Origin: Desulfocapsaceae bacterium
Lineage (GTDB): Bacteria; Desulfobacterota; Desulfobulbia; Desulfobulbales; Desulfocapsaceae
Assembly: GCA_031292275.1 (NCBI GenBank)
Contig: JARLHL010000023.1
Span: forward strand, 1-64,000
Length of the DNA: 64,000 nucleotides
Direction: 5' to 3'
The notes below the pieces were generated by a model that saw only the letters and a list, made by a program, of their open reading frames with translations, made no database searches and was not told the DNA's origin. How positions within the stretch are numbered: the stretch's first letter is position 1; each line of letters starts with the position of its first letter. This document shows positions 46,157 to 55,276 of this stretch, one piece after another. The translations under genes and the position numbers were made by a program.

Positions 46157-46927
46157 ATGAGACATGTCATGCTGACAGGCCTGGCTCTGATTCTGCTCTT
46201 CGTTGCCGGTGGCTGCCGGCAACCCGCCGAAAAAGCAGCAAAAAAAGAGGTTGATTCCGCGGATGGGCTGATCATCGCCGTAGGTGACAGTCTGACCGCA
46301 GGTGCTGGCGTCGATGAGCAGGCCAGCTACCCGGCCCTGCTGCAGAAACGGCTGCAGGCGGCAGGCCTGCATTACCGTGTCATCAATGCGGGGGTGAGCG
46401 GCGAGACCAGCAGCGGCACCCTGTCGCGATTAGGCTGGATCCTGACCCAGAAACCAGGCATCGTTATCCTGGAGACCGGTGCCAATGACGGTCTGCGCGG
46501 CATCGACCCGGACCTGACCCGGGCAAATATTGAAAAAATCATGGCCAGGCTGCAGGCAGAAAAAATCGTCACAGTCCTTGCCGGGATGCGGATGGTGGGC
46601 AATATGGGCGGCGGCTACACCGAGTCCTTCCGCAAGCTCTATGAGGATGTGGCCCGGGAAAACGGGGCCGTCTTCATGCCCTTCTTCCTGGAAGGCGTTG
46701 CCGGAGATCCCGCCTTCAACAACAGCGACGGCATCCACCCCAACGCCCGCGGCTATGAGATAATCACCGATAATCTCTTCCCCTACGTCGTCCAGGCAAT
46801 CAACAAACGCAGGGAGGCAGACGAAGACCAGAAAGGCAGGGCCTCTTCCCACCTGGGCCGGGCCCTGCAATTGTTTTGCCATTTTCCAGAGCATCCCTAT
46901 AGTACATATAGGGTTTCATATAAATGA
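46157..46927 (+). CDS. tesA: SGNH lipase/thioesterase I-like (arylesterase)
   Basis: 256 residues. The GDSL motif is GDSLTAGAGV, the second block GANDGLRG, and the catalytic Asp-His is in DGIHPN. An N-terminal hydrophobic signal ends at VAGGC, which could be a lipobox. This E. coli TesA/arylesterase-type enzyme hydrolyses acyl thioesters or esters in the envelope. ATG 46157 has GAGGG five bases upstream; 46145 does not. Confidence 0.92.
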   Translation: MRHVMLTGLALILLFVAGGCRQPAEKAAKKEVDSADGLIIAVGDSLTAGAGVDEQASYPALLQKRLQAAGLHYRVINAGVSGETSSGTLSRLGWILTQKPGIVILETGANDGLRGIDPDLTRANIEKIMARLQAEKIVTVLAGMRMVGNMGGGYTESFRKLYEDVARENGAVFMPFFLEGVAGDPAFNNSDGIHPNARGYEIITDNLFPYVVQAINKRREADEDQKGRASSHLGRALQLFCHFPEHPYSTYRVSYK

Positions 46928-46985
46928 GCATATCGCCTGCCAGGGCGATGAACGGGAACTCGGCTGTTATACTGTGGAGGCCGTT

Positions 46986-47324
46986 ATGAATAGACGAGGA
47001 CATCGACGCATGCAGGTAAAGGGCATCGCGGCGGATATTTCTGATGGCAGAGGCTTCTTTTCGGGAACCGTGCACGACATATCCCGTTTCGGCGTATCGC
47101 TTGACGACGTCCCGCAGAAATTAAACGCTCACGTCCCGAAACTCACCATCATTCTCGATGGTCGGGGCGGGCATTTCAAGCTCAAACTTTTTCCCCGCTG
47201 GGAGTCCGCGGCCGGCCTCAGGAAAACCGTCGGCTGCCAGATCGAACTGAGCCCCTTGCAGTGGACGGAATTTGTGATGAGATTTGAGCCGAAAAAGGAC
47301 GACATCTGGGGCAAGGGGGATTAG
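46986..47324 (+). CDS. PilZ-like domain protein (first of three)
   Basis: 112 residues. RRxxR near the N-terminus (RRGHRR) and DISRFG (DxSxxG) are the c-di-GMP-binding signature of PilZ domains. The C-terminal half has PRWES and WTEFVMRFEP. The proteins at 61530-61838 and 62448-62813 share the same DGxxF, DxS, P-x-W-S and W-x-x-F landmarks, so the three are paralogues. The start has GGAGG five bases upstream. It overlaps the convergent ABC gene by four bases. Confidence 0.8.
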   Translation: MNRRGHRRMQVKGIAADISDGRGFFSGTVHDISRFGVSLDDVPQKLNAHVPKLTIILDGRGGHFKLKLFPRWESAAGLRKTVGCQIELSPLQWTEFVMRFEPKKDDIWGKGD

Positions 47325-49114
47325 CCCTCCTGCGACAGGTCAATGGCCACGAGATCAGCATAATGCCCCCCTGCAGCCAGCAGATCCGCATGGGTGCCCT
47401 GCTCGATTATGCGCCCGCTCTCCATGACAAGTATCCGGTCGGCCCGGCGGATGGTGGACAGCCTGTGGGCCACAACCAGCGAGGTCCGATCCCGGAAGCT
47501 GTCAGCGATGGCCCTCTCGAGGATATTTTCGGATTCGGTGTCGATGGCCGCAGTGGCCTCGTCCAGAACCAGGATGGCGGGATTGCGGCAGAGCACCCGG
47601 GCAAAGGCCAACAGCTGTTTCTCACCGGAGGACAACTCCTGCCCGCCCTCGCCGATCAGGGTATCCAGCCCGTGGGGCAGCCTCTCCACAAACCGGCTCA
47701 TCCCCGTTTTTTTCATAATTTCCTCGACCTTTTCCCTCGAACTGCCGGTATCCATGATGATATTGGCAAGCAGGCTGTCCTGAAGGAGGAAGACATCCTG
47801 GAGGATGACGCCGACAGCCTGCCGCAGGGCCTCCTGCTCAAGGTCGGCGATATCGACACCGTCGATGGTGATGGTCCCTGATCCGGGGGCATAGAATCTG
47901 AGGAGCAGGTTGACCAGGGTAGTCTTGCCCGATCCCGTGGTACCCACCAGGGCGTAGGTCCTTCCGGGCGGAACCCGGAGGCTGATATCGTGCAGGATCT
48001 GATTTGCCGTGTCATAGGAAAAATTGACCCGGTCAAAACAGAGCTCGCCTCTGACCTGCGGCAAAACGACAGGCGCCGCAGGCAGGGCAATGACCCTTTG
48101 AGTATCGAGCAGCTCGAAGATCCGCTCGGCCGAGGCCATGGCCGACTGGACGATGGAGTATTTCTGGGAGAGTTCCCGTAGCGGCTGGAAGAAGAGGCGC
48201 ATATAGGAGATAAAGGCCACCAGCTCCCCCAGGCTCAGCTCGCGGCGGATTATCTCGCCGCCGCCATACCAGAGGATCAGGGCTGTCGCCGCCGAGCCCA
48301 TGAGGTCGGTAAGGGGCATAAAGACTCCGAACAGCCGCACCTGGGACATGTTCCGCCGCATATACTCGCCGCTCATGGACTCGAAGATATGCCGGCTCCT
48401 CTCCTGCCGGCCAAAGAGCTGGAGGATGCTCATCCCGGAGATCGCCTCCTGCAGGAAACTGTTCAGTTTGGCCAGCTGGCTGCGGATGGCCCTGAACTGC
48501 TCCCTGGCCAGGTTGGCAAAAAGGAGGGTGAGAAGGGCAGCTAGCGGCACAAAGACGGACATCAGCAGGGCCAGCTTCCTGTTCAACGTAAAAAGGACCA
48601 CCATGATGCCCGCAATCTGCAGGAGATCGTTGAAGACGGTGACGACGACCGAGGTGAACATCTCGGTCATATTGGAAATATCATTGGTCAGACGAGTGAC
48701 CAGCCGGCCCGTTGGATGGGCGTTGAAATAGGGAAGATCCAGCTCCAGGGTATGGCTGAACATCTTCTGGCGGATCAGATGCATGACCGACTGGCCGATC
48801 CATTCAAGGAGGACCACCTGTAAAAAGGAGGCGATAAAGATGCCGGCCACAAGCAGGCCGTACCAGATCCCTATTCGCAGCAGACCCGCTGTCCTCTCCG
48901 GATATCCCAGGGAGGGTGAGGCGATATACCGGTCGATCCCGGTCTGCATCAGGGTGGGCAGCACCAGGGAGGCGCCCGTCACCAGCATCGACAGGACGAC
49001 CGCTCCGGTCAGGGCCAGCCGGTAACGGGCACAGAAGACCAGAATGCGCCCCCAGAGACGGATGTCCCCGACAGACCCGATCTTACCTTCCTCTGAATAT
49101 CCGAAATCATTCAT
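47321..49114 (-). CDS. ABC exporter half-transporter with canonical ATPase site (MdlB-like)
   Basis: 597 residues. Six membrane helices (residues about 25-310) precede a nucleotide-binding domain with Walker A GTTGSGKTT, signature LSSGEKQLLA and Walker B ILVLDEATAAID. Its start overlaps the stop of the other half-transporter by four bases (ATGA). Together they look like the MdlA/MdlB or TM287/288-type heterodimer, and this half supplies the catalytic glutamate. Substrate unknown. Confidence 0.92.
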   Translation of the reverse strand: MNDFGYSEEGKIGSVGDIRLWGRILVFCARYRLALTGAVVLSMLVTGASLVLPTLMQTGIDRYIASPSLGYPERTAGLLRIGIWYGLLVAGIFIASFLQVVLLEWIGQSVMHLIRQKMFSHTLELDLPYFNAHPTGRLVTRLTNDISNMTEMFTSVVVTVFNDLLQIAGIMVVLFTLNRKLALLMSVFVPLAALLTLLFANLAREQFRAIRSQLAKLNSFLQEAISGMSILQLFGRQERSRHIFESMSGEYMRRNMSQVRLFGVFMPLTDLMGSAATALILWYGGGEIIRRELSLGELVAFISYMRLFFQPLRELSQKYSIVQSAMASAERIFELLDTQRVIALPAAPVVLPQVRGELCFDRVNFSYDTANQILHDISLRVPPGRTYALVGTTGSGKTTLVNLLLRFYAPGSGTITIDGVDIADLEQEALRQAVGVILQDVFLLQDSLLANIIMDTGSSREKVEEIMKKTGMSRFVERLPHGLDTLIGEGGQELSSGEKQLLAFARVLCRNPAILVLDEATAAIDTESENILERAIADSFRDRTSLVVAHRLSTIRRADRILVMESGRIIEQGTHADLLAAGGHYADLVAIDLSQEG

Positions 49115-50904
49115 GAATTACCCTGAAGATCTTCCTTTCGCATCTGCTTTTCATACATGGCCCGGTAAAAACTGTTTGCCCTCACCAGCTGGTCATGGGT
49201 CCCGATACTGGCGATCCTGCCTTCATCCAGGATAATAACGCGGTCGGTCATGGACAGGAGCTTGACCCGGTTGGAGACTATCACCACGGTCTTTTCCCGG
49301 AGCTGGCCCCGGAGACCTGCAAAGATTTCATGTTCGGTGGCTACATCCACCGCCGAAAGACCGTCGTCGACCAGCAGGATAGGCCGGTCGCAGAGCAGGG
49401 CCCGGGCCAGGGCCAGCCGCTGGCGCTGGCCGCCGGAGAGCTTGACGCCCCGCTCGCCGATGATGGTGTCATAGCCGGCCGGCAGGGTCAGAATATCCTC
49501 GTGGATCGCGGCATGCCGCGCTGCGGCCTCAATTTCATCCCGGCCGGCCTCAGGTCTGCCCAGACTGATATTGGCGCTGATGGTGTCGGAAAAGACGATG
49601 GGCTCCTGCCCCACATAGCCCATGGAGGACCGGACCGAATCCAGGGAGAGGCAGTTGACATCATGGCCGCCGAAAAAGACCCGGCCGTCGTCCACCGGAT
49701 AGAGTCTGGCCAGAACCTTGCACAAAGAAGACTTGCCGCTGCCGGTGCGCCCGGCCACGCCATGAATGCCGGGGCCGATCTCAAGGCTGATACCGCACAG
49801 GACCGGGGCTGGCGACGAGGGATAGGAAAAGGTCAGTGAACGCAGCGAAAAAACCGGCTCAGCCGCAGTTGCAGCTGTAATCTCCGGCAGGGCCGAACGG
49901 GAGGCGAGGAGATCATGGATGCGCCTGAGCGAGGTGAGGCCGCGCTGCACCAGATTGGCAACCCAGCCGATGGCCATCATCGGCCAGATCAGCATATAGA
50001 GGTAGGAGATGAAGGCGACGAAATCACCCATGCTGATCTGGCCCTGGATCACCAGACGTCCACCGAAAATCAGGACAAAGAGCATCCCGATATTGCCGGT
50101 CAGGGTCGCAATGGGGAACATCAGCCCCTGGATCACCGCCACCCGCAGATTGCTGCGCACATATTTTTTCCCCAGGTCATCAAACTCCCTGGTCCTGAAT
50201 TTCTCCATGGTATAGGCCTTGATCAATCGGACGGAAATCAGGGTCGAGCGGGTAAACTCCGTCATCAGCGAAAACTGTTCCTGGACTGTGGCAAAACGAT
50301 GATGGAGCTTTGCCGACAGGATGCGGGTGCACAGGGCCAGAAGGGGCATGGGCAGGATGGCCAGCAGGGTCAGCGAGACATGGATATTGCACATGAAGCC
50401 CATGGCCGCAACACTCATGAAGGAGGCGTCCATGGCGGCAATCAGGCCCATACCGCAGGCCATCTGGACCGCCGACAGGTCATTGCTGACATGAGCCATG
50501 ACGTCGCCCGTGGTGTGCTTCTCGAAAAACAGCGCATCCATCTTCAGCACATGGGCGAAGATCCTATCCCTGATGACCTGCTCCATGATCCGGGAAAAAC
50601 CGAGGATCATCAGACGCCAGACAAAACGCAGGCAATTGACGCAGACCGCGACCAGGATAATGATCCCGGCAAGCTCCAGCAGCGTGCGGTCCGAGGAGGT
50701 ACCGGCGGCCAGCCCGTCCACCCCCCGTTTCAAGACCCTGGGAATGAGAAGCTGCAGCAGGTCAACGGAGAGCAGCGAGAGGCAGCCGATCAGGATACGG
50801 AGCCTGTGCTGCCGGAAAACGGGAGTAAGAAGGTCCAGCAGCCGGCCCAGACCGGATTTCGCCGTTTGCTCCCCCTCTCCAGGTTGGGAATCGGAATGTA
50901 TCAC
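49111..50904 (-). CDS. ABC exporter half-transporter with degenerate site (MdlA-like)
   Basis: 597 residues, six helices then a nucleotide-binding domain with Walker A GRTGSGKSS, signature LSGGQRQRLALARALL and Walker B ILLVDDGLSAVD. The usual catalytic Glu after the Walker B Asp is an Asp here, as in E. coli MdlA. That marks the degenerate half of a heterodimeric exporter. It starts at GTG 50904 and is the first gene of the pair. Confidence 0.92.
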   Translation of the reverse strand: MIHSDSQPGEGEQTAKSGLGRLLDLLTPVFRQHRLRILIGCLSLLSVDLLQLLIPRVLKRGVDGLAAGTSSDRTLLELAGIIILVAVCVNCLRFVWRLMILGFSRIMEQVIRDRIFAHVLKMDALFFEKHTTGDVMAHVSNDLSAVQMACGMGLIAAMDASFMSVAAMGFMCNIHVSLTLLAILPMPLLALCTRILSAKLHHRFATVQEQFSLMTEFTRSTLISVRLIKAYTMEKFRTREFDDLGKKYVRSNLRVAVIQGLMFPIATLTGNIGMLFVLIFGGRLVIQGQISMGDFVAFISYLYMLIWPMMAIGWVANLVQRGLTSLRRIHDLLASRSALPEITAATAAEPVFSLRSLTFSYPSSPAPVLCGISLEIGPGIHGVAGRTGSGKSSLCKVLARLYPVDDGRVFFGGHDVNCLSLDSVRSSMGYVGQEPIVFSDTISANISLGRPEAGRDEIEAAARHAAIHEDILTLPAGYDTIIGERGVKLSGGQRQRLALARALLCDRPILLVDDGLSAVDVATEHEIFAGLRGQLREKTVVIVSNRVKLLSMTDRVIILDEGRIASIGTHDQLVRANSFYRAMYEKQMRKEDLQGNS

Positions 50905-51055
50905 GGACGGGCGGGTCTGCGGAAGAAGAAAGACATAGGGGACATCTGCGGAAAGAAATTTTCAGGTTGTGGACATGCTGATACGGAAATGTGCATTCTA
51001 GCACTTCATCCCCGCCGCCGTCAAAAAAATCTCAGCCTCATCGGTAATTCCGTGC

Positions 51056-51085
51056 TTGACAGCCCTCAAGCAGCAGGATTACATT
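51056..51085 (+). promoter_or_regulatory. Sigma70-type promoter upstream of cfa
   Basis: TTGACA, 18-base spacer, TACATT. The predicted transcript starts near 51092 and would carry a leader of about 330 bases before the cfa ATG at 51421. Confidence 0.55.
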
Positions 51086-51420
51086 CTCTTTGTAAGGGAT
51101 AATCAGAACAGCGCTCTTCCCGGCTGCTTACAGTATCTCCCCCGGCTGATCCTGCAACGCCCTGCGAGAACAACAACGGCCATGCCTTAAAACCGATCCC
51201 CGCTCCGCAAATGCTCCTCCTGGCCCTCTCGTTTTTCTCACCGCGCCTGATCTTCCGCCTGTATGCGCCACCTCACCGTTTTCAAAGATTCTATTCTCAA
51301 TCCATGGGCCTTTGCTGTCACAGACGATGGCTGTCAGCACCCGCACCTGTCATACAGCTTCGCTGCAGCAGCACTAAGTCCCCCAACCACCAGTTCGAAA
51401 ATCAGAGGGGGGTAAGAATC

Positions 51421-52557
51421 ATGCATGCGAGAAAACGAAGGATACATCATGACAAAGAGGTGATGACCCGACTCCTTGCCACCGCCGGCGTAACCGTCAA
51501 CGGCAGCAATCCCTGGGATATCAAGGTTAAGGATGACCGGGTCTATTCTGCCCTCCTGCGGCAGGGCTCGCTGGGGCTCGGCGAATCCTATATGGACGGC
51601 TGGTGGGATTGCGAGCAGGTGGATCAGTTCATTGCCCGGCTGATCAGCGCCAATCTGGAAAACTGCGTCAGGCGGAATAAAAGTTTTCTCTTCCGGACCC
51701 TTCTCGGCAGATTCGTAAACTTCCAGGACCGGAAAGGATCACTGGTCGTAGGCAAGGTCCATTATGACATCTCCCCGGACCTGTATCAAAAGATGCTCGA
51801 TCCGGAGATGAACTACTCCTGCGGATACTGGAAGGATGCAGGCAGCCTGGCTGAGGCCCAGCGGGCCAAACTGGAACTTTCATGCCGGAAGCTGAAGCTT
51901 GAACCGGGCATGAGGGTTCTGGACATCGGCTGCGGTTTCGGCGCCTTTGCCAAATATGCTGCCCAGAACTACAAGGTCAGCGTGGTCGGGGTTACCATCT
52001 CCAGGCAACAGGCCGCCTGGGCTCAGCGCGCATGCGCGGGCCTTCCAGTGGAGATCCGTTTTCAGGATTACCGCGATGTGGCCGAACGATTCGATCGGGT
52101 GATCTCCATCGGCATGTTCGAGCATGTGGGGGAAAAAAACTACAGGAAATATATGGAAACTGTCCACAGAAATCTCTGCGACGGCGGACTCTTTCTACTG
52201 CATACCATCGGCACCTCGCAGGAGAGGAGCAGCACCGATGCCTGGGTGAACAAATACATCTTTCCCAATTCCGCACTCCCCTCGGCCACGGAGATCCCCA
52301 CAGCCTGCGCGGGGAAGTTTGTCCTCGAAGACTGGCACAATCTGGGCGGCGATTATGTACGGACGCTGAGGGCCTGGTACAAAAATTTTACCGGCCAGTG
52401 GAATACCATCAAACAGCATTACGACGACCGGTTTTTCCGAATGTGGACCTATTACCTCTCTGCATTCATGGGAAGTTTTCAGGCCAGACATATCCAAGTC
52501 TGGCAGGTCGTACTCTCCAAAAATTATCGCAATCGAGAATATATCCCCGTTCGTTGA
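51421..52557 (+). CDS. cfa: Cyclopropane-fatty-acyl-phospholipid synthase
   Basis: 378 residues. SAM-binding LDIGCGFGAFAKYA is near residue 166, preceded by VHYDISPDLYQKMLD and YSCGYW, and followed by GMFEHVGEKNY and WINKYIFP-like VNKYIFPNS, all diagnostic of Cfa. It adds a methylene bridge across unsaturated acyl chains of phospholipids. ATG 51421 follows a G-rich site. An open extension to 51211 is not conserved and overlaps the leader. Confidence 0.94.
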   Translation: MHARKRRIHHDKEVMTRLLATAGVTVNGSNPWDIKVKDDRVYSALLRQGSLGLGESYMDGWWDCEQVDQFIARLISANLENCVRRNKSFLFRTLLGRFVNFQDRKGSLVVGKVHYDISPDLYQKMLDPEMNYSCGYWKDAGSLAEAQRAKLELSCRKLKLEPGMRVLDIGCGFGAFAKYAAQNYKVSVVGVTISRQQAAWAQRACAGLPVEIRFQDYRDVAERFDRVISIGMFEHVGEKNYRKYMETVHRNLCDGGLFLLHTIGTSQERSSTDAWVNKYIFPNSALPSATEIPTACAGKFVLEDWHNLGGDYVRTLRAWYKNFTGQWNTIKQHYDDRFFRMWTYYLSAFMGSFQARHIQVWQVVLSKNYRNREYIPVR

Positions 52558-52637
52558 AAAGGGCGGCAGAGCCGAAGGTCGAAAGATCCCGATATTCCGC
52601 GCACCTCAAGCCCTCAGAAAAAAGGGGAAACCGTATG

Positions 52638-53270
52638 TTATCTACCCCCTGCCCCATGGCGGGTCGAGGAAATCTGGGGGACAAGGCTCAACTGCAGGGC
52701 CCCGTTCACGGCCCGGATATCGGCTATATGCATAGTAATGGCAACGGTCTTATCGGTGGTATCGGCAATCAGGGGTTCAAGATCCCTCAGGGTTACCGGA
52801 AACTCGTGCTCGTTGAGGATGGGCAGCAGGGTCCCGCCGATATCGGTATTGGAAGGTTTGGGCGAGGATATGTCGCTCAGGGTTGGCTTGATATACAGAG
52901 TCTGTCTGGCACTGTCATAACGCAGCCTGGCCGCACAGTTGAAGTTAAGTTCGATCTCGCCCACCTTCAGGTTGATCTGGTGACCGGCTATCTCGGTCAA
53001 GATCTGGAGCTTTTTCCCGGACAGCCGCAGCTTGCAGAAAATATTCTGATCGGTGATCTTCAGGTCGTCAATTCTGCTGATGATAATCGATCCCTGCAAG
53101 CCGGGCGAGGCAGGATCTATCTCCAGGGGCACCATTTCCCCGATGGCCTGGGCCAGAACCGATTCCGGCAGGTTAAGGAATATGGTCTTGTCCTTGGCCG
53201 GAGCCGCAACCAGCAGACTCGGTACAATCAGGACCAGAAAAAAGAGAAAAGCTGCAACACGCCTGCTCAT
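52638..53270 (-). CDS. Periplasmic or outer-membrane-associated protein of unknown function
   Basis: 210 residues with a clear signal peptide (residues 1-24, ending LLVAAPA). The mature part alternates short beta strands (DDLKITDQNIFCKL, GHQINLKVGEIELNF), suggesting a lipid-binding or LPS-related beta fold similar in feel to YceB/DUF1439 proteins. That is an impression, not an assignment. It is convergent with cfa, separated by 80 bases. Confidence 0.7.
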   Translation of the reverse strand: MSRRVAAFLFFLVLIVPSLLVAAPAKDKTIFLNLPESVLAQAIGEMVPLEIDPASPGLQGSIIISRIDDLKITDQNIFCKLRLSGKKLQILTEIAGHQINLKVGEIELNFNCAARLRYDSARQTLYIKPTLSDISSPKPSNTDIGGTLLPILNEHEFPVTLRDLEPLIADTTDKTVAITMHIADIRAVNGALQLSLVPQISSTRHGAGGR

Positions 53271-53624
53271 AATATGCCATCCTTTACATGGGTTGAATGA
53301 AGATCAGCTTGAATTCGTCCTTGTCATTGAAGCCGGTTACAGGCATACTATACACATATTGGCAAAAGTACAGACCATTTGCGCACGAACCAGCCCGCCA
53401 ATCCGGAACCTGCTTATTTTTATACTATTTATAAATAATTTTTCCGAGTTTTTTCACCACAGGGCGGCGATTCAGGTCTGCCCGAAGAAGCTTTCCTCCG
53501 AACCCGACAAGCAGGCGTCTCCCGGATATCCGGAGAGCCGGCCTGGACATCACGGGAACACTTCAGGTCCGATGATCGGAGGGCTGTCGTTTTTTCAGCC
53601 GGACCGCAGAGGGTACGCGTGACA
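53271..53624. other. Divergent intergenic interval
   Basis: About 350 bases between the periplasmic protein gene and the helicase gene. It includes an AT-rich patch (53420-53450) that could host promoters. No gene or clear motif was seen. Confidence 0.4.
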
Positions 53625-54968
53625 ATGACGACCATCACAGTTACCACCGATTGTCTCCTCGCCGGGGCGCCCCCGGCACTGATCACGGCCTTAAAAGGCC
53701 TGCTGACCATCGACAATCCCCAGTATACGGCCGCAAAACGTTATGGACGCTGGATCGGCAAGACTCTCAAGCCCAAGCTCTACTATTTTCGGGAGACCGC
53801 AGCCGGCCTGCAGTTCCCGCGGGGATTTTCCAACCAGGCTGTCCTGCTCTGCCGCGAGCAGACCGGTGCCTCGCCGGAAATTATCGATAAAAGGCGCCTG
53901 CTGCCCGATACCGGACTCACCTTTTCCGGGACCCTGCGTCCCTATCAGCAAACGGCCGTCGACCTGGTGGCCAAACGCTCCTTCGGGGTACTGGAGGCGG
54001 GCACCGGCAGCGGCAAGACCATCATGGCCCTGGCCCTCATCGCCCGCCGCAGGCAGCCCGCCCTCATCATCGTCCACACCAAGGAACTCCTGTATCAGTG
54101 GCAGGACAGAATAGCCGAGTTCCTCGGTTGTGAGGCGGGCCTGATCGGAGACGGCCAGAACCGGATTGGAGCGGTGACGGTGGCCATCGTCAACAGCGCC
54201 CGCAAACGGACCTGCGAACTGGTTCCGCAGTTCGGCCATCTGATCGTCGATGAATGCCACCGGGTCCCCGCTGCCCTCTTCACCGATGTGGTGTCGAACT
54301 TCGACTGCCACTTTCTGCTGGGACTGTCGGCCACGGCCTTTCGCAATGACGACGGGCTGACAAAGCTCATCTACATTTTTATGGGCGACCGGATCCACAA
54401 GGTCGACCAGGACGAACTCAAGGCCACGGGCGCCATCGTCAGACCACGACTCATCAGAAAGGAAACCGGCTTCTCTTATGCCTACAGGGGCGATTACCAG
54501 GCCCTGCTCAAGGCACTGACCCGGCATGAGGGACGCAACCGGATGATCGTCGACGATATCCATCGGGCCGTGGAGGACAGCGGCACGGTGCTGGTTGTCT
54601 CCGACCGCATCGGCCACTGCGCCCTTTTCGACAGGCTACTGAAAGAGCAGGGGGTGTCGGTGGCCCTTCTCACCGGCAAAACCCCGCCGGAACAACGCAC
54701 CGCCATCGTCGAGGCCGTCCAGAACGGCGGGCTGCAGGTCCTGGTGGCCACCATCCAGCTCATCGGCGAGGGCTTCGACTGCCCGGGGCTCTCCACTCTC
54801 TTTCTGACCACCCCCATCACCTTTGAAGGCCGGCTCCTGCAGGTCATCGGCAGGATCATGCGGCCCGGAAAAGACAAAGAGGCCCGGGTCTACGATTATC
54901 TGGACGATTCCATCAGCGTGCTGAGACGCTCGGCCCAGGCCAGGATGAGGGCCCTGGCAGGACTGTAA
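53625..54968 (+). CDS. XPB/SSL2-like SF2 DNA helicase
   Basis: 447 residues. Motif I is EAGTGSGKT, motif II DECH, motif III GLSATAF and motif VI QVIGRIMRPGK. An N-terminal damage-recognition-like domain (about 110 residues) precedes the helicase core, as in bacterial XPB-like enzymes. It probably unwinds DNA in repair. A GTG at 53619 two codons earlier is possible. No nuclease partner (Bax1-like) is adjacent. Confidence 0.85.
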   Translation: MTTITVTTDCLLAGAPPALITALKGLLTIDNPQYTAAKRYGRWIGKTLKPKLYYFRETAAGLQFPRGFSNQAVLLCREQTGASPEIIDKRRLLPDTGLTFSGTLRPYQQTAVDLVAKRSFGVLEAGTGSGKTIMALALIARRRQPALIIVHTKELLYQWQDRIAEFLGCEAGLIGDGQNRIGAVTVAIVNSARKRTCELVPQFGHLIVDECHRVPAALFTDVVSNFDCHFLLGLSATAFRNDDGLTKLIYIFMGDRIHKVDQDELKATGAIVRPRLIRKETGFSYAYRGDYQALLKALTRHEGRNRMIVDDIHRAVEDSGTVLVVSDRIGHCALFDRLLKEQGVSVALLTGKTPPEQRTAIVEAVQNGGLQVLVATIQLIGEGFDCPGLSTLFLTTPITFEGRLLQVIGRIMRPGKDKEARVYDYLDDSISVLRRSAQARMRALAGL

Positions 54969-55024
54969 ACCGGCCGTATTTTCCCCAATCTTCTGTTCAG
55001 CGCCTCCCCCCTGACGAGAATAGT

Positions 55025-55053
55025 TTGCATAGTCTGGAATTATGGTGTATATT
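55025..55053 (+). promoter_or_regulatory. Promoter-like pair immediately before a terminator
   Basis: TTGCAT, 17-base spacer, TATATT predicts a start near 55060, only about 14 bases before the strong terminator stem at 55074. It could make a very short RNA or be an attenuated typA promoter. Confidence 0.4.
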
Positions 55054-55073
55054 ATAAGGTTCCTCTATTCAGG

Positions 55074-55104
55074 AAGCACTCGTAATCGTACGAGTGCTTT
55101 TTTA
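55074..55104 (+). terminator. Strong intrinsic terminator after the helicase gene
   Basis: AAGCACTCGTA pairs perfectly with TACGAGTGCTT around ATCG, followed by a T-run. It ends about 135 bases after the helicase stop. Confidence 0.85.
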
Positions 55105-55110
55105 TCTTCA

Positions 55111-55210
55111 GCACTCTAACCAGCATGGCTGGACCAGATTCCTCAACAAAACACGAAAGTTCCTCATTTCAGTAGGGCGAGGATGCTGCTTCTGGGAAAC
55201 TTTCATATAA
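55111..55210 (-). repeat. Intergenic two-stem repeat, copy B
   Basis: Reverse-oriented copy, closely matching copy A at 17657-17757. Stem 1 (ATGAAAGTTTCC against GGAACTTTCGT) and stem 2 (CCAGC-CAT-GCTGG) are preserved. Substitutions between A and B fall on all codon positions, so the shared short frame is not coding. It lies between the terminator and typA. Confidence 0.8.
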
Positions 55211-55276
55211 ATGTCGGCAGGATTATCCGGACCTCTCTTCTCATGTCCGCCTTTCCGCCGTCGCACAGGGAAAAAA

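Noticed and set aside
43337-46372. Very long (1011-codon) minus-strand frame
   Set aside because: It is the antisense of ybbA-ybbP-tesA. Its product is Gln/Asp-rich low-complexity sequence typical of shadows of GC-rich genes, and the plus-strand genes have clear motifs.
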